From Lonicera japonica (Eukaryota; Streptophyta; Magnoliopsida; Dipsacales; Caprifoliaceae): 64,000 nucleotides of DNA. The notes under the pieces are model-generated. The model was given only the letters and a program-made list of their open reading frames with translations. It was not told where the DNA came from and ran no database searches. Location: assembly GCA_021464415.1 (NCBI GenBank), contig CM038469.1, positions 27,955,736 through 28,019,735 of the forward strand, written 5' to 3'. The position numbers were made by a program, and so were the translations under genes. This document shows positions 1 through 10,988 of the stretch, in pieces (positions within the stretch are counted from its first letter, which is position 1; the number at the start of each line of letters is the position of its first letter).

Positions 1-38
1 ATGGGTGTTATCCTATAGATTAAGGTGGGGGTGTTACA
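1..38 (+). repeat. 3' tail of a Ty3-type LTR
   Basis: These bases match, with a few differences, the last 38 bases of the solo LTR at 30040-32212, ending GGGGGTGTTACA where that one ends GGGGGTGTTGCA. The rest of the element lies outside the window. Confidence 0.55.
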
Positions 39-691
39 TAGTTGGAATAAATGGTGCAAAGAGAAACCAATTTGGGAGTGTTTCTGGACTTGGACGGCTA
101 AGTTGAGTTTGAATGGATTCGAAAGGAAAGATAGATTCCAAAAATTTGATATGACAGGATGTGTAGATTTTGGAAGTGGAAGGGTCAAGACAAATATATA
201 GACTTTGGGTCAGGGAGTACCCAAGAAACGTACAAGGGATGGATCGAGTCTCAAGTTTGTGACTAGAATAGGGACGAAGCCATGGATAACATAAGCAACC
301 AAAGATACAGAGCTTTGTATAATTTGGGGAAGAGCGAAAAAGGCGCTCATAAGGAGAGGAAATAGAAAGTGTAAGTATAAGCATGCGATTAATGAGATAC
401 ATAGTGGTTGCAAAAGCACAGGTCCAGTACGTGAGCGGAAGAGAGATGTGAGTGAGTAAAGAAAGACCAGTTTCAACAATATGTCAATGTCGGCGTTCGA
501 AGAGACCATTGTGTTCGGGCATATGCAGGGAAGGTAAGGTGAGAAATTCCATGAAGAGATAAAAATTGATCTAATGCTCGATATTCCCCACCATTATCGG
601 TGTAAAGAGTGACAACGGAGTGTTTGAAGTGATTTTCTATTTGGGGTTTGAAGCGAAGAAAGACATCACATACATGAGATTTCTTCTTCAA
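34..691 (-). pseudogene. Ty1/copia integrase fragment, decayed
   Basis: On the minus strand, three overlapping frames together read as the second half of a copia integrase core and its C-terminal part. The first frame has the TDNGGEY motif (second catalytic Asp) and the GI-H stretch that precedes the catalytic Glu region. The next frames carry the RMLILTLSISSPYERLF and FGCLCYPWLRPY blocks, which in intact copia elements follow the core. At least two frameshifts separate the pieces, and the protease, first catalytic Asp and RT are absent. It is a dead fragment inserted beside the LTR tail. Assignment to copia rests on these motifs; the lineage within copia was not determined. Confidence 0.8.
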
Positions 692-699
692 TGGGTAAT

Positions 700-1009
700 A
701 CCATATATAACGGGTAAAATGATCAACAAAAATAACATAATACTTGAAATCATCAACAAAGTAAACATGGGAGGTCCAAACATAAAGATGAGAAATATAT
801 ATAGGTACAAGATGAGATTGCTGTCAATTACTTACAAATCAATCAAATATTCTAAAACTAGCTAATTGCCTAATCTATGGGATTTGCTGTCAATGCAAAT
901 TATTTACAAAATCTAAATAGGAAACTGACCAAATATTTGCAAAAAATACACAATTAAAAAATTAACAAAGTAATTCCTCTAATAATCGCCAACAACATAC
1001 ATTTTCACA
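700..1009. other. AT-rich spacer, nothing recognised
   Basis: No coding pattern, terminal repeat or RNA gene was seen between the copia fragment and the duplicated UGT flank. Confidence 0.5.
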
Positions 1010-1870
1010 TACTTAGTTCATATTGACCAAAAAACGTACATGAGCTCGGCTCATGTGGAGCAAGTAAAGTACCAATGTACAACATGTTTGCATTTTTACA
1101 TACTTGGCCCTTAGTGACCAAGAAACTAACTTATACAAAGCGATGGATATCCGAGTCTGACGCTCGTTTCCTAGAGCAAATGTGCATTCAAATGCAAGGA
1201 GTGGTTTGTGCATTGAATTGCATGACTAGAATGTGGGACAATAAATAATGAAATGTAGCAAAAAGAAAACAACAATTTACCTATACAACATGCATTTTTT
1301 TTTCTGTGTGTGTGTGTAAAATATAGTTGAACTTAGTTTGCATATCAAAATTATGTGCTCAATTAAGCAAATTTTATTATTTTAGTTGAAGCATAAACAA
1401 GTAAAACAGTGGATGCTCATAGCACCCACGCACCTTTTAAATACGCCCACCAAAATACACACGTTTTTTAACTCCATCCTTTAATGGTTACTTTATTGAA
1501 ATTTATATCACTTTAGAAGAGAAACATTTATGAGGAATAATTCATTGTTAATATTCACAAAAATTGTTCAACGAAGAAAATTCATCACAGAAAACTAAAA
1601 GAATTACAATTTTCATTCATCATGATAGTAGATTTTTATATTGCAAAACTAAATTAGTAAATTTCGTTAAATTTGGTTTTACTAAAGAACAATCAAACTT
1701 GTAATTACTCCATAAATTTCTAGTTCACCTCTAGAAATATTTTAGGAATTATAAATAGATGTAAGTTTGTGGGGATTTCTTAAAATTTACTACTATTATT
1801 ATTCTTGGTCCCCAACTTTGAACAAAAATAATTTTAATACTGAATTTTGTTCTTTAATTTACAAAAGATA
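1010..1870. repeat. Orphan copy of the UGT 3' flank
   Basis: This block is paralogous to 19370-20090 and about 57990-58925, which lie 3' of the UGT genes. Shared landmarks include the phrase around 1320-1420 (AATTATGTGCTCAATTAAGC) and the stretch around 1795-1870. No UGT follows it at the expected distance, so this unit has lost its gene or been broken by the insertions that follow. Confidence 0.75.
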
Positions 1871-2139
1871 ATATTAGTATTAAATTTGTCCCCTACATAT
1901 AAACCTTCAAATTTGAAAAAGAGACTATAGAAATAGAAAAAACAAAAAAGATTCTAGATTATAGAAAAAGCGATGTTATCAAATAAATCGACTTAGTGAA
2001 GTAAAATTACATCAAGGTCAACTGTTATGAGAAAATTGAGGTGGAGAGAGCCATCACTTGGTTGGTAGGGGAAGGGAAGGAGTGAATGATGGCAAATCGA
2101 TCTAGGGTTTGTAATGGCTGTAAAAGGGGGAGTTGAGAA

Positions 2140-2764
2140 TAGGGATGGCAAAAAAGCTCAACCCGACGGGTTTCCGATCCGACCCTATCCGGATGGAACG
2201 GGTTCGGGTCGGGTTTTTTTTAGCCCGGGTCGGATTTGGGTTTCTAAGGAAAAACCAGGGTCGGGTTCGGGTTTTGACGGTTTAAAACCTGACCCGACCC
2301 ACATACTTATATAAAAAAATATATGTTAATATTAAATATATATATATATATAGCATTTTAAGAATCTCTAGCCTCATCCGGATGAAATATATTTTTATAT
2401 AGATAATAGATCTATTAGTGAATTTTGTAAATAGATAAAATAAAGACTATTTTTGTTTGTTTAAGAATAATCAAGATGGAATATATATGTATGTGCTCTA
2501 TTGTGCTTTTTTTAAAAAAAATAAAAATTTGAAAGGCAGTGCGCCGACAGTGCATAAACATATAATAATATAAAGGCATAAAGAATGATTTTTTTTTATG
2601 AACTTACGAATTCGGGGCGGAGCGGGGCAGGTTTTAAGGCATAAACGCGGAGCGGGTTTGGGTTCCAAAAAATAAACCCGTATCAGGTTCGGGGCGGAGT
2701 ATTTTAAATGCGGGTCGGGTTTGGTATTGGCCAAACCCGCCCCGACTATTCGTTGCCATCCCTA
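2140..2764. mobile_element. hAT-type MITE with 8-bp TSD
   Basis: The element begins TAGGGATGGCAA and ends TTGCCATCCCTA, a perfect 12-bp terminal inverted repeat. It is flanked by the 8-bp direct repeat GTTGAGAA (2132-2139 and 2765-2772), which is the hAT signature. Inside both ends are many copies of a GGGTCGGGTTTGGG-like motif on opposite strands. There is no transposase, so it is non-autonomous. Confidence 0.9.
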
Positions 2765-2772
2765 GTTGAGAA

Positions 2773-3839
2773 ACACGTACCACAATTTGCGGCAAAAAGG
2801 GGATTAGTATATCCATCTAGGGCTACGTTATAAGTTGTATTGTTGGGTGTTAAAAAACATCACCATTTATTAATATACAATTATTGTAATAGAACTTGAT
2901 AAGGTAATTGTGATCTAGCCATTTCCCAAAAACCCACAAACCATTACATCCCTTGAATTATCACCGCCTAATTGACTACCTTTACTTTCTCTCCCTTATT
3001 TAAGTATCTCCCTTGTTCACTTTTTCTCTATATTAGTGCCATAATTGATGATTGACTTTTTCACTTGGAACCACCATTTTTCTAATCACACAATTATCTC
3101 GATGTGTGCATGAGGTTTTGTTGCTATATTAGAGGGTTTGGATTTGGGTTTTGCAAGGTAGAGAGAAAATTAATAGGGAAAGGAGTTTTTGGGAAAGGAA
3201 TAAAACTCAATCACTTGAGTATCTTCTTTTTCATCATCTTCTTCTTTTTTTAATTAAGTAAAGTAGTAAACATTATCTCAAGCCAAATTAAATGCATTAC
3301 TTATCCCAAGCTAAATTAAATGAGCAGAGAAAAGGGCAACACGGTCATATAATAATTAATAATTTAGAAATGAGGCTAGGTTTGAGTAAAAACAATCCCA
3401 TGATAATTGGCTAAATATTAATTTTCTAGTTATATAAATCAAAGTCAAATGAAATTTCAAATTTTGAATTCTAAAGTTTAATATTGCAAAATAGGAAGAG
3501 TGCAGGTGTTTTAACGAATTCAATTAGTTTCCTATATCTTAGGCTTACTAATTTTCTAGGATTATCTTACAGGTATTTTCTGTTGTATAAAATCCAAAGT
3601 GAAACAAAATTTCAAATTTTTGAATACCAAAGCAAATGCTATAGAATAAGAAGAGTGTAAATGTTTTAACTAAATTATTTAGTAGATTTTTCGTTGACTA
3701 TGAAATATTGCAACAACCATATTTATATTTATTTCTTTTAAGAAATGAGAGGTTGAAGTATGTAACTTGTAATATTTGTAGGCATATTATGCCTTTTAAT
3801 ATTAATAAATACAGTGTTAAGCGTAAAAATGAACTTCAT
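2773..3839. other. Noncoding AT-rich DNA
   Basis: No gene was recognised. Two related stretches (about 3420-3560 and 3590-3710) share wording such as AAATTTCAAATTTTGAAT and AATAGGAAGAGTG, suggesting an old local duplication. The retrotransposon sequence begins near 3840 without a visible 5' LTR or primer-binding site. Confidence 0.5.
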
Positions 3840-4149
3840 GCCCGGACACGACCTCGAAAAGACGAACCAAAGAATGCCTCGACCACTTATACTTACGACG
3901 AATCCCATAAAATCAAGGTTAGGATGGCCCCGAGACAGAGCAAAGCAACAGTGGAACCTTAAGGCCCGAGGAATTCAAAAGAGGAGATAATTTGCATGAC
4001 AGAGACCCCCCCCTCATTACAGTCAGTTGGTCCGTAGGGACAGATCAACCAGCCGACCCAGACCCAGCCGCTTCATGGGTCCAACAGATTACCCGGTCAG
4101 GGAGGGTTTATCAGCAACCACTCGTTGAGTTAGAAAAACAGATTCCCCT

Positions 4150-4872
4150 TTAAAAAATAGGGGATGATCAGGTTTTGGAACAGTTAAAGAAAACCCAAGC
4201 TCATATTACCATTTGGGGACTCTTGGTCGCCTTTAAAACCTCATCGAACTGCTTTCATAAAAATGATGGACGAAGTAGTTATATATCTCGACTCCCTAAA
4301 TACCAAGCATGATCGGATCACTGTCTGTACAAAGGAGTTTGTCTTTTTATGATAAGGACTTGTCACCCCTAGGGAGAAAGCACAGCCTGGCACTATATAT
4401 CACGGTCCGAACTCGGAAAAAAGTCATTTCCTAAGTACTCATTGATAACGGATCCACCATAAATTTTTGCCCTCTCAAAATCGCCAAATGCTTAGGCATC
4501 ACAGAAGAAGAGCTCTCTCCATCTGCAGTAACAATCAAAGCTTATGATAACATAAGAAGGGCCGTGCTAGGATCCCGAGTCTCGACCTGTTTATCGGCCC
4601 TGAAAAGTTTTTCATTGATTTTCAGATTATCGACATACCGTCCAGTTTTTAACTTTTTGCTAGGCAGGGCTTGGCTACATGACATCGGGGCACTTCCTTT
4701 ATCATTGCATCAGAAGATTAAAATTTCCTTCGGGGAAGGGATAGTTACCATACAAGGAGATCCTGAAAGGACCTTGTTCGATTTTGAGCTGCCAGTATTG
4801 GGGATCGGTAGTCAAAACATACAGTTGGGAGGTTTTTCTTACGAGCCTCAGTTGCAAGCACTCACCACTTAA
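4150..4872 (+). pseudogene. Tat protease region (decayed)
   Basis: Reading across stops, the region gives the block preceding Tat proteases (DQVLEQLKKTQAHI near 4165-4210, then an ALYITVR-like strand). At 4441 follows the aspartic protease active site as IDNGSTINFCPL, where the usual pattern is D-x-G-S. The stretch 4564-4872 is open and continues the fold with the LLGRAWLHDIGALP and LHQKIKISF blocks. In active elements the protease matures Gag-Pol in the particle. Here stops break the frame upstream of 4564. The gag proper was not recognisable between 3840 and 4150. Confidence 0.75.
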
Positions 4873-5823
4873 AGAATATAATATATGCCCCCAGATAATG
4901 TCCTAAGCCTTAGCGCAAAGATCACAAACATGCTGAGGATGATGAGATATCTACCCGGAACCAGTCTAGGTATAGGACAACAAGGTCTCCTTGAAGCCTT
5001 AGAGCCTGTGATAAAGCACAAGAAAGAGGGTTAGGGTATCAGCACAACTAAGGAGATGATTATAAAGGTAAGGGTCGAGAACACCAGTTCCTAAGCTTCC
5101 GCTTACTCAACAATTTTTTTGTCAAAGAAGGGGAAGATTTTCCCTTTTGTGATTTTCAAGAGCCTTGGAGAAAAAGAGATAGGAAAAGAATGCCAGGGTA
5201 GGAGATTTTCTATGAAGACGATCTGTATCACAAAAGGGAGATCACGCACTTTTTTCCACCAAGCTAACTATCGGGCCAGAGACCCCGAGAAAATAGAGCA
5301 AAAATGAAGAAAGGAAAAGCACAAGCAGTGAAGAATTAATCAGGAACCTGTTCAATGTGATCTACCCAAAGACGACCCGATATACTTGATCCGCGCAGAC
5401 TCTGAAGATAGGGCAGGGGATGGAAAGAGCGAAATTGTAAAGGGTAGCAATATGAGAGGGAATAGGAAGAAAACTAGGGATGAATCACTCCTCGATGTAC
5501 TTTTTGAGATTGTACCCATATGTAATATAATTAATGAAGAAGATCCAACTTTTCAGTACTCCGATTTGGTGAATTTAATGATTGCCTTAGTAGATATAGA
5601 AAGCATGAATGAGCACCCAGGGGACAATAGCACATACATACAGAGCGATGAAGGAGATACTCTTGTGATTAACCTCGGAACCAAAGAAGAAAGGAAAAAA
5701 ATACGTATTGGGGCCAACTTAGCCAAAACTGAAAGAAAATAATTCATACAAACTCTGAAAGAGTATGTGGATGTTTTTGCTTGGTCTTACGCCGATATGC
5801 CAGGGTTGAACAGCTAGATAGTT
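4873..5823 (+). pseudogene. Protease-to-RT linker, eroded
   Basis: This part of the polyprotein is interrupted by stops. The open stretch 5386-5742 is acidic and carries a LGTKEERKKIRIG block, the motif that in Tat elements precedes the RT (pattern LG-T-EE-K-x-I-I-G). Around 5755-5815 the sequence reads EYVDVFAWSYADMPG, the conserved lead-in to RT, ending at an in-frame TAG (5815-5817). Confidence 0.65.
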
Positions 5824-6598
5824 ATGCATGAGATACACACCAAGCCGGAGTCCAAACCCGTTAAACAGAAACTGAGAAAACTCACTCCGAAATGGTCCCT
5901 GAAAATGAAAGAGGAAGTAATGAAGCAGTTAAGTGTGGGGTTCTTACGGGTGATTGATTACCCTTCATGGTTAGCCAACATTGTGTCTGTCCCAAAGACA
6001 AACGGGAAGGTCCGCATGTATGTATATTACCGGGATCTCAACAAAGCTTACCCAATAGACGATCTTCCCTTACCTAACATTGATTTGATAGTAGACATAC
6101 TGCCAACCATACTTTGAAGTCATTTATAGATGGGTTTGTCGGTATAACCAAATCAAGATGCATCTAGACCACTAAGAGAAAACAACATTCTTCATGCCAT
6201 GGGGAACATATTGCCACACTGTCATGCCATTCGGGCTGAAGAATGCCGGAGCAACGTACCAGAGAGCAGCCATGGCCATCTTCCACGACATGATCCAAAA
6301 AGAAGTAAAAGTTTATATAGACGACATGATCATCAAGTCAAAAGAAAGAGAAAGCCATATTCCAGCCCTATGGGCCTTTTTTGACCGACTCCGTCAATAT
6401 CAGATGAGATTCAATCAGCAGAAATGCGTGTTTGGTGTAACCAAGAGGAAATTTCTAGGTTACGTTGTCAGCAAGAAAGGTATCAAGGTAGACTCAGCCA
6501 AGGTTAAAGCAATCCAAAAGATGTCCGAGCCTCACACCGAGAAAGAAGTCCGGAATTTTTTGGGTAACTTACAGTACATCAGCAGGTTCATCTCCTAG
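5824..6598 (+). pseudogene. Reverse transcriptase domain, broken
   Basis: The first open piece (5824-6117) holds the fingers region with a VPKTNGKVRMYVYYRDLNKAYP motif in which the usual C of VCVDYRDLN is changed. A stop and a damaged stretch follow at 6116-6190. The second piece (6194-6598) carries the MPFGLKNAGATYQR block and the catalytic YIDDM box at about 6315, followed by the KCVFGV and FLGYVVS blocks. RT copies element RNA into DNA in the cytoplasmic particle. The break between the two halves means no complete RT can be made from this copy. Confidence 0.9.
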
Positions 6599-7359
6599 CT
6601 TACCCAGACTTATGAACCTATCTTCAAGCTCTTGAGAAAATCATCACTAGGAGAATGAGACGAATAGTGTCAAGAAGCATTCGATAAAATCAAAAGCTAC
6701 CTCTCCAATCCTCCGATACTAGCACCACCTCAACCAGGATTACCATTAATTTTGTACCTAACAGTCACAGATTCAGCCGCAAGATCCATGTTGGCTTAAC
6801 ACCTAGCCGCTACCAGGAAAGAACCGGCCATTACCACATAAGCAAGAAACTGTCACCGTTTGAGTTAAATTGCACACTGTTAGAAAAATCTTGCACTAAT
6901 CTCGTCTGGGTAACACAGAAACTTCGTCATTACATGATGATATTTCCAGTCATCCTAGCATCCCGTATTGACCCGCTGAAGTATCTGTTTGAGAAACCTA
7001 CTCTGTCAAATCGAATGGCGAAATGGTTGTTTCTGCTCTCTGAGTTTGACATCACATACATGACCCAAAAGTCAGTAAAAGGTAAAATCATCGCAAATTA
7101 TCTGGCTAACGACCCATTGCTTGACGACATGACAGAAGAAGTTGAATTTTTAGATGAAGCCATCATGAACCTAGAGGCCAATGAAAACTGGAAAATGTAT
7201 TTTGATGGAGCAGCTAATCGTAATAGGAATGGAAGAGGCATCTTGCTAGTCTCCCCTGACCAGGCCCACTCACCCATTTCATATCGCCTAGATTTCTCGT
7301 GCACCAACAACATGGCCGAATACGAAGCTTGCATAATCGGGTTAGAGATCGCATTTTAA
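6599..7359 (+). pseudogene. RNase H plus archaeal-like RNase H domains
   Basis: After the RT a degenerate Ty3 RNase H is seen. At 6934-7359 an open stretch contains the tether-type sequence LSNRMAKWLFLLSEFDI. It then has a second RNase H-like domain with MYFDGAANRNRNGRGI (first catalytic Asp) and TNNMAEYEACIIGL (catalytic Glu region). A second, archaeal-type RNase H of this form is known from the Tat lineage and supports the assignment. The stretch ends in a stop just after EIAF, so the last catalytic residues are in a different, broken frame. Confidence 0.85.
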
Positions 7360-7862
7360 AAGGGGATAAAGAGAATATAAGTATATAGGGATTCAACATT
7401 GGTGGTACGCCAGATTCTGAAAGAATGGAAGATCAAACACAAAAATTGGTCCCTTACCTGGCCAAATTGGAGGATATTGCAGAGAAATTCGAGCACTCGG
7501 AATTCTATTATATTTTTCGATCACAAAACAGTTTTACTGACGCATTGGCCATGTTAGCATCAATGATTGACATCCCATAGGGAATGAAGGAAATCTTCCT
7601 TACAGTAGAAAAAAGACCCAGTCCGGCTTACTACATGGCCATCGATTTTGAAAATGAAGAAACCGTAAATTCATCCACCTAATTTTACGATATTTGGGAC
7701 TTACTAAAGAATAATAGATATCTCGAGCAAACAGATAAGCAGACACGAGTTACGCTTCAAAGACTGGCCTTAAAATTCATACTCAGTGCAAGAAGGCTAT
7801 ACAAAAGAAATTACAATGGGACTCATCTCCAGTGTCTCACAGAAGAAGAATCCGTTAGGATA

Positions 7863-8930
7863 ATGGATCAAATACACGATGGAGACTGCAGACCCCACAT
7901 GAGCGGTCATACACTAGCTCAAAAAATCATCCGACAAGGATATTATTGGTCCAAGCTACAAAGCGACTGCAATGACCATATGCGTAGCTGCCACAAATGC
8001 TATATATATGCCAAGTTTCAGAAACTTCCCCCAAGCCTAAGAGAATTGTGCAATATGACCGCCCCCTGGCCCTTTGCAACCTGGGGAATCGATATCATCA
8101 GAAAAGTATCACCCAAAGTAAGTAATGGCCATGAGTTCATCTTGGTAGCTATAGATTATTTCACCAAATGTGTAGAAGCAGAATCCTACAGAATCCTAAA
8201 CGCAAAAAAGGTAGCTCAGTTTATTCGAAGAAACATCATTTGTAGATTTGGGGTCGCACATGAAATAATCTCTGACAATGGCACCCACTTTGAAGGGGAG
8301 GTTAACACGGTTATGGAAGAATACGGTGCTACTAGGCACAGGTCTTCTCTGTATCGACCGCAGACCAATGGGGCTGTTGAAGCCGCCAACAAAAACCTGA
8401 AGAATACATTGAGTAAGATGACCGACACTTGTCGTGACTGGCCAAAGAAGCTCCCATATGCATTATGGGGCTATCGCACTACTGAAAGAGTTTTCACAGG
8501 AGCTACTTCATTCTCTCTCACTTATGGGATGGAAGCTGTCCTCCCAGTAGAATTGGAAATCCCTTCTCTCCAAGTGGTATTAGAGAACCAAATCAATGAA
8601 GTCGAATGGGTCCAAGCCCGGTACGATGAATTAGCCTTGCTAGATGAGAAGGGACTGAAAGTTGTATATCACTATCAGGGTATCAGAATAAAATTGCTCG
8701 AACCTTCAACCAAATGGGCAAAGACCAGGGGAATCAGCGAGAATGACATCGTGTTAAAAAAGATTCGAGAACCCACCAGAGATCGGAGAAAAAAATTCGG
8801 ACAAAGATGGATTGGGCCGTATATCGTCAAAGAAATCAATACAGGGGGAGCCGCAATACTCATTGACCTAGACGGCCAGTTACTGCATTCACCCGTCAAC
8901 ATAGATCGTCTGAAAAAATATTATCAGTAA
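7863..8930 (+). CDS. Ty3/gypsy (Tat) integrase, open for 355 residues
   Basis: This is the best preserved part of the retroelement. It has the zinc-binding HHCC module (H-x-H in IHDGDCRPH with two more Cys in CHKC, residues about 4-45). The catalytic core has Asp in GIDIIRKV (about residue 77), Asp in SDNGTHF (about 139) and Glu in NGAVEAANKN (about 175). A C-terminal DNA-binding part ends in the LDGQLLHSPVNIDRLKKYY block typical of Tat integrases. Integrase inserts the cDNA into host chromosomes. As the downstream piece of a polyprotein it has no natural start; the first Met is arbitrary. Upstream stops mean it is probably not expressed as part of Pol. Confidence 0.9.
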   Translation: MDQIHDGDCRPHMSGHTLAQKIIRQGYYWSKLQSDCNDHMRSCHKCYIYAKFQKLPPSLRELCNMTAPWPFATWGIDIIRKVSPKVSNGHEFILVAIDYFTKCVEAESYRILNAKKVAQFIRRNIICRFGVAHEIISDNGTHFEGEVNTVMEEYGATRHRSSLYRPQTNGAVEAANKNLKNTLSKMTDTCRDWPKKLPYALWGYRTTERVFTGATSFSLTYGMEAVLPVELEIPSLQVVLENQINEVEWVQARYDELALLDEKGLKVVYHYQGIRIKLLEPSTKWAKTRGISENDIVLKKIREPTRDRRKKFGQRWIGPYIVKEINTGGAAILIDLDGQLLHSPVNIDRLKKYYQ

Positions 8931-9164
8931 AAACACACCATGTATCACTAAGAACTACGTAAACCTGAGCCCCAACTCAACTTGTATTTTTAAAAAATCA
9001 AACGGGGAATGTAGGCAACCTGAGAAGTAACTTCAGGTCCGATTTAATCATTGTAATAAAAACTTTTTATTCAAAGAGCAAGCAGTTCCTCACATTTATT
9101 TAAGTGGTGGTTTAGATCACCAAAGGTTACAAAAAAAGCTGTTAAATACAAGATACAAAGAAAC
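8931..9164. other. Tail-to-tail spacer in the Tat element
   Basis: This is the short gap between the integrase stop and the end of the convergent antisense gene. It holds an ACGGGGAATGTAGGCAACCT stretch of the kind that follows integrase in Tat elements. No other structure is seen. Confidence 0.5.
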
Positions 9165-10320
9165 CTAAGCCCTAGGGGTTGGCCAAGCAGGGTCCTCAGT
9201 GGCTAAATCAATTCGAGCCTTATCCAAAATCTGGTATGCTAAGACAATCTTATCATCAATAGGCTCATAATCTATGAAACGGAACCACTCCATCTGGAAA
9301 GGGTCATCAACCAGCTCTTCTTCCGAAGACTGTAAACGAGAACTAATAATGTTTGCCTGAAGAGGTCGAGAGATACCAAATCGAGTATGGTTGAACTGTC
9401 GGGTCAAACGGTCACGCCACAGTCACTCCATAGACAGAGAAACATGTGGAGTCATAAACTTAAGCTCAGAAGAGAAGTTATTCAGACTAAGTGGGATATT
9501 ATGAGGAATATTGAATTGTCGTAGAAGGTGCTCGGGAGATAAAAAAAGGTGAACCAGATACCTCTAAATCGAACATAATTCTACCCACCCACGCCAACCA
9601 CCATCTCTCTGAGCTTCCACCATGGAATATACCAACGAATTGCACGAAAATTCTCAAAAAATCACACAGTCTAGTCAGAGGAAGACATGGTCAAAGCACT
9701 AAAAAGAGGACGACGAAAGAAATGCGACGAATTATCTAGCCGAACCCCATTAAACCCCACCGATCAAAAGCATTCCAACAACCACATGTACAACAAACGC
9801 GGGCTCCCCTAAGAAAAGTTAATGACCCCATCTTGAGATCATCTAGGCCATTCAGGGTCTCAGCAAGGATAATGGGCATTATAATTTCCCCATTTTGGAC
9901 TTGATGAATAAGACTAAGAATCATGGGATCGACCAAAGTAGAGCTCGTGACCAACAGCATGTCCGAAACCAGACAAATCAGAGCCACAGCAGTACGACCA
10001 GAACTGAAGGAGGGTTTGTCCTCATAATGATGAAAGAAATTGACCATCCGATAAAGATCTAGCAAACTCCCGGTAATAAAACGATCACAGGCCACCTGAG
10101 GAATGGATAATAAAGCAATAAGCATGTCTCGAGGACTAACATCTTCAATTGGAACAGCCATGGGCAACCGGGTGTCGGAATGTAAGAGCCACAAAAACTC
10201 TTCAAAAATTGGGCAAAGCCCGTCTAGACCAAAACGAAAAAGGTGTTCTTCCAAGTGCCAGAAGGTCAAGGCTCCAAGAAGAAAGGAGAAGTCTACCGGG
10301 CGAAAATCCCATGCTGCCAA
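9165..10320 (-). pseudogene. Antisense gene 2 of the Tat element
   Basis: Transcribed against the polyprotein. The first open part (10320 to 9736, 194 residues, starting MAAWDFRPVDF) has the pattern W-H-L-E-x-H-x-F-x-F-G, then ELCP/GLCP-IFEEF, then a helical block. Plant proteins with this layout are annotated as DUF7745 or PMD-related and occur in retroelement antisense ORFs; I assign this by pattern only. The frame breaks after 9736 and resumes in another frame at 9407-9165 with an acidic C-terminus. A TATA box lies at 10482-10489 and three palindromes lie beyond it at 10510-10588, so the gene had its own promoter. Function unknown; damaged by at least one frameshift. Confidence 0.6.
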
Positions 10321-10481
10321 GGGGCTAAAACGCCAAAGTTTAGACCATTTTCTGAGGATACTAAGACATCCCGGGCTTTGATATATAGAAAGTCATTTTA
10401 TGAACAGAAATAAGACATTTTAGTACCAGAAAGGCAAGAGTAAGAGAGAATGGTGTGATAATGAAGGAAGAAAACATAGAG

Positions 10482-10489
10482 TACTTATA
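10482..10489 (-). promoter_or_regulatory. TATA box of antisense gene 2
   Basis: The minus strand reads CTATAAGTACTC here, about 160 bases upstream of the gene start at 10320. It is followed upstream by the palindrome cluster 21 bases away. Confidence 0.5.
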
Positions 10490-10509
10490 GAAAAAATGTC
10501 ATGTACCTG

Positions 10510-10588
10510 TTTGTCGCGCTACAAACCTACCCCAAGAGGGATTGTCGAACGACAAACTATTATTTAGGAAGGTTTGTCGCGCGATAAA
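10510..10588. promoter_or_regulatory. Palindrome cluster A (3 sites)
   Basis: Three 16-bp sites at 10510-10525, 10541-10556 and 10573-10588 match TTTGTCGCGCGACAAA with one to three changes each. They lie immediately upstream of the antisense gene 2 TATA box. The sites are separated by 15 and 16 bases, so their centres are 31-32 bp (about three helical turns) apart. Confidence 0.7.
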
Positions 10589-10988
10589 CCAGTTGAAAAC
10601 TCACTTTTTCAAGAAAAATTTTGCCAAAAGAAGTACTTCTGTATATGTCTTATATTTACTCAATATATTTCTTTTTGCAGAGATCTTAAGACCATTTCAA
10701 ACCAAGGTATGATATTCCCAAAATAAAATAACGGTTAATATATGCACATCACACACAGATAAGGGACATTTCTTAAATAGATAATTCTAGCAAAACATCA
10801 AAACTACAAAATATTTTTTAATCATCTAACATTTATGTTCATAAAGATTCCTAAAGCTATACAAGAAAGAAACTAATCATGCCATGCGCGTTCGACACGC
10901 TCTCACTATCACCCGAAGCCTTCTCAAGGACTAGATCAACTACTAGGACGGCCTGAGAAGGACCAGCCACCTAAGAAGGCTCTGTCGC
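10589..10988. other. Intergenic spacer between the two antisense genes
   Basis: AT-rich spacer with no coding pattern; it would hold the 3' end of antisense gene 1. Confidence 0.45.
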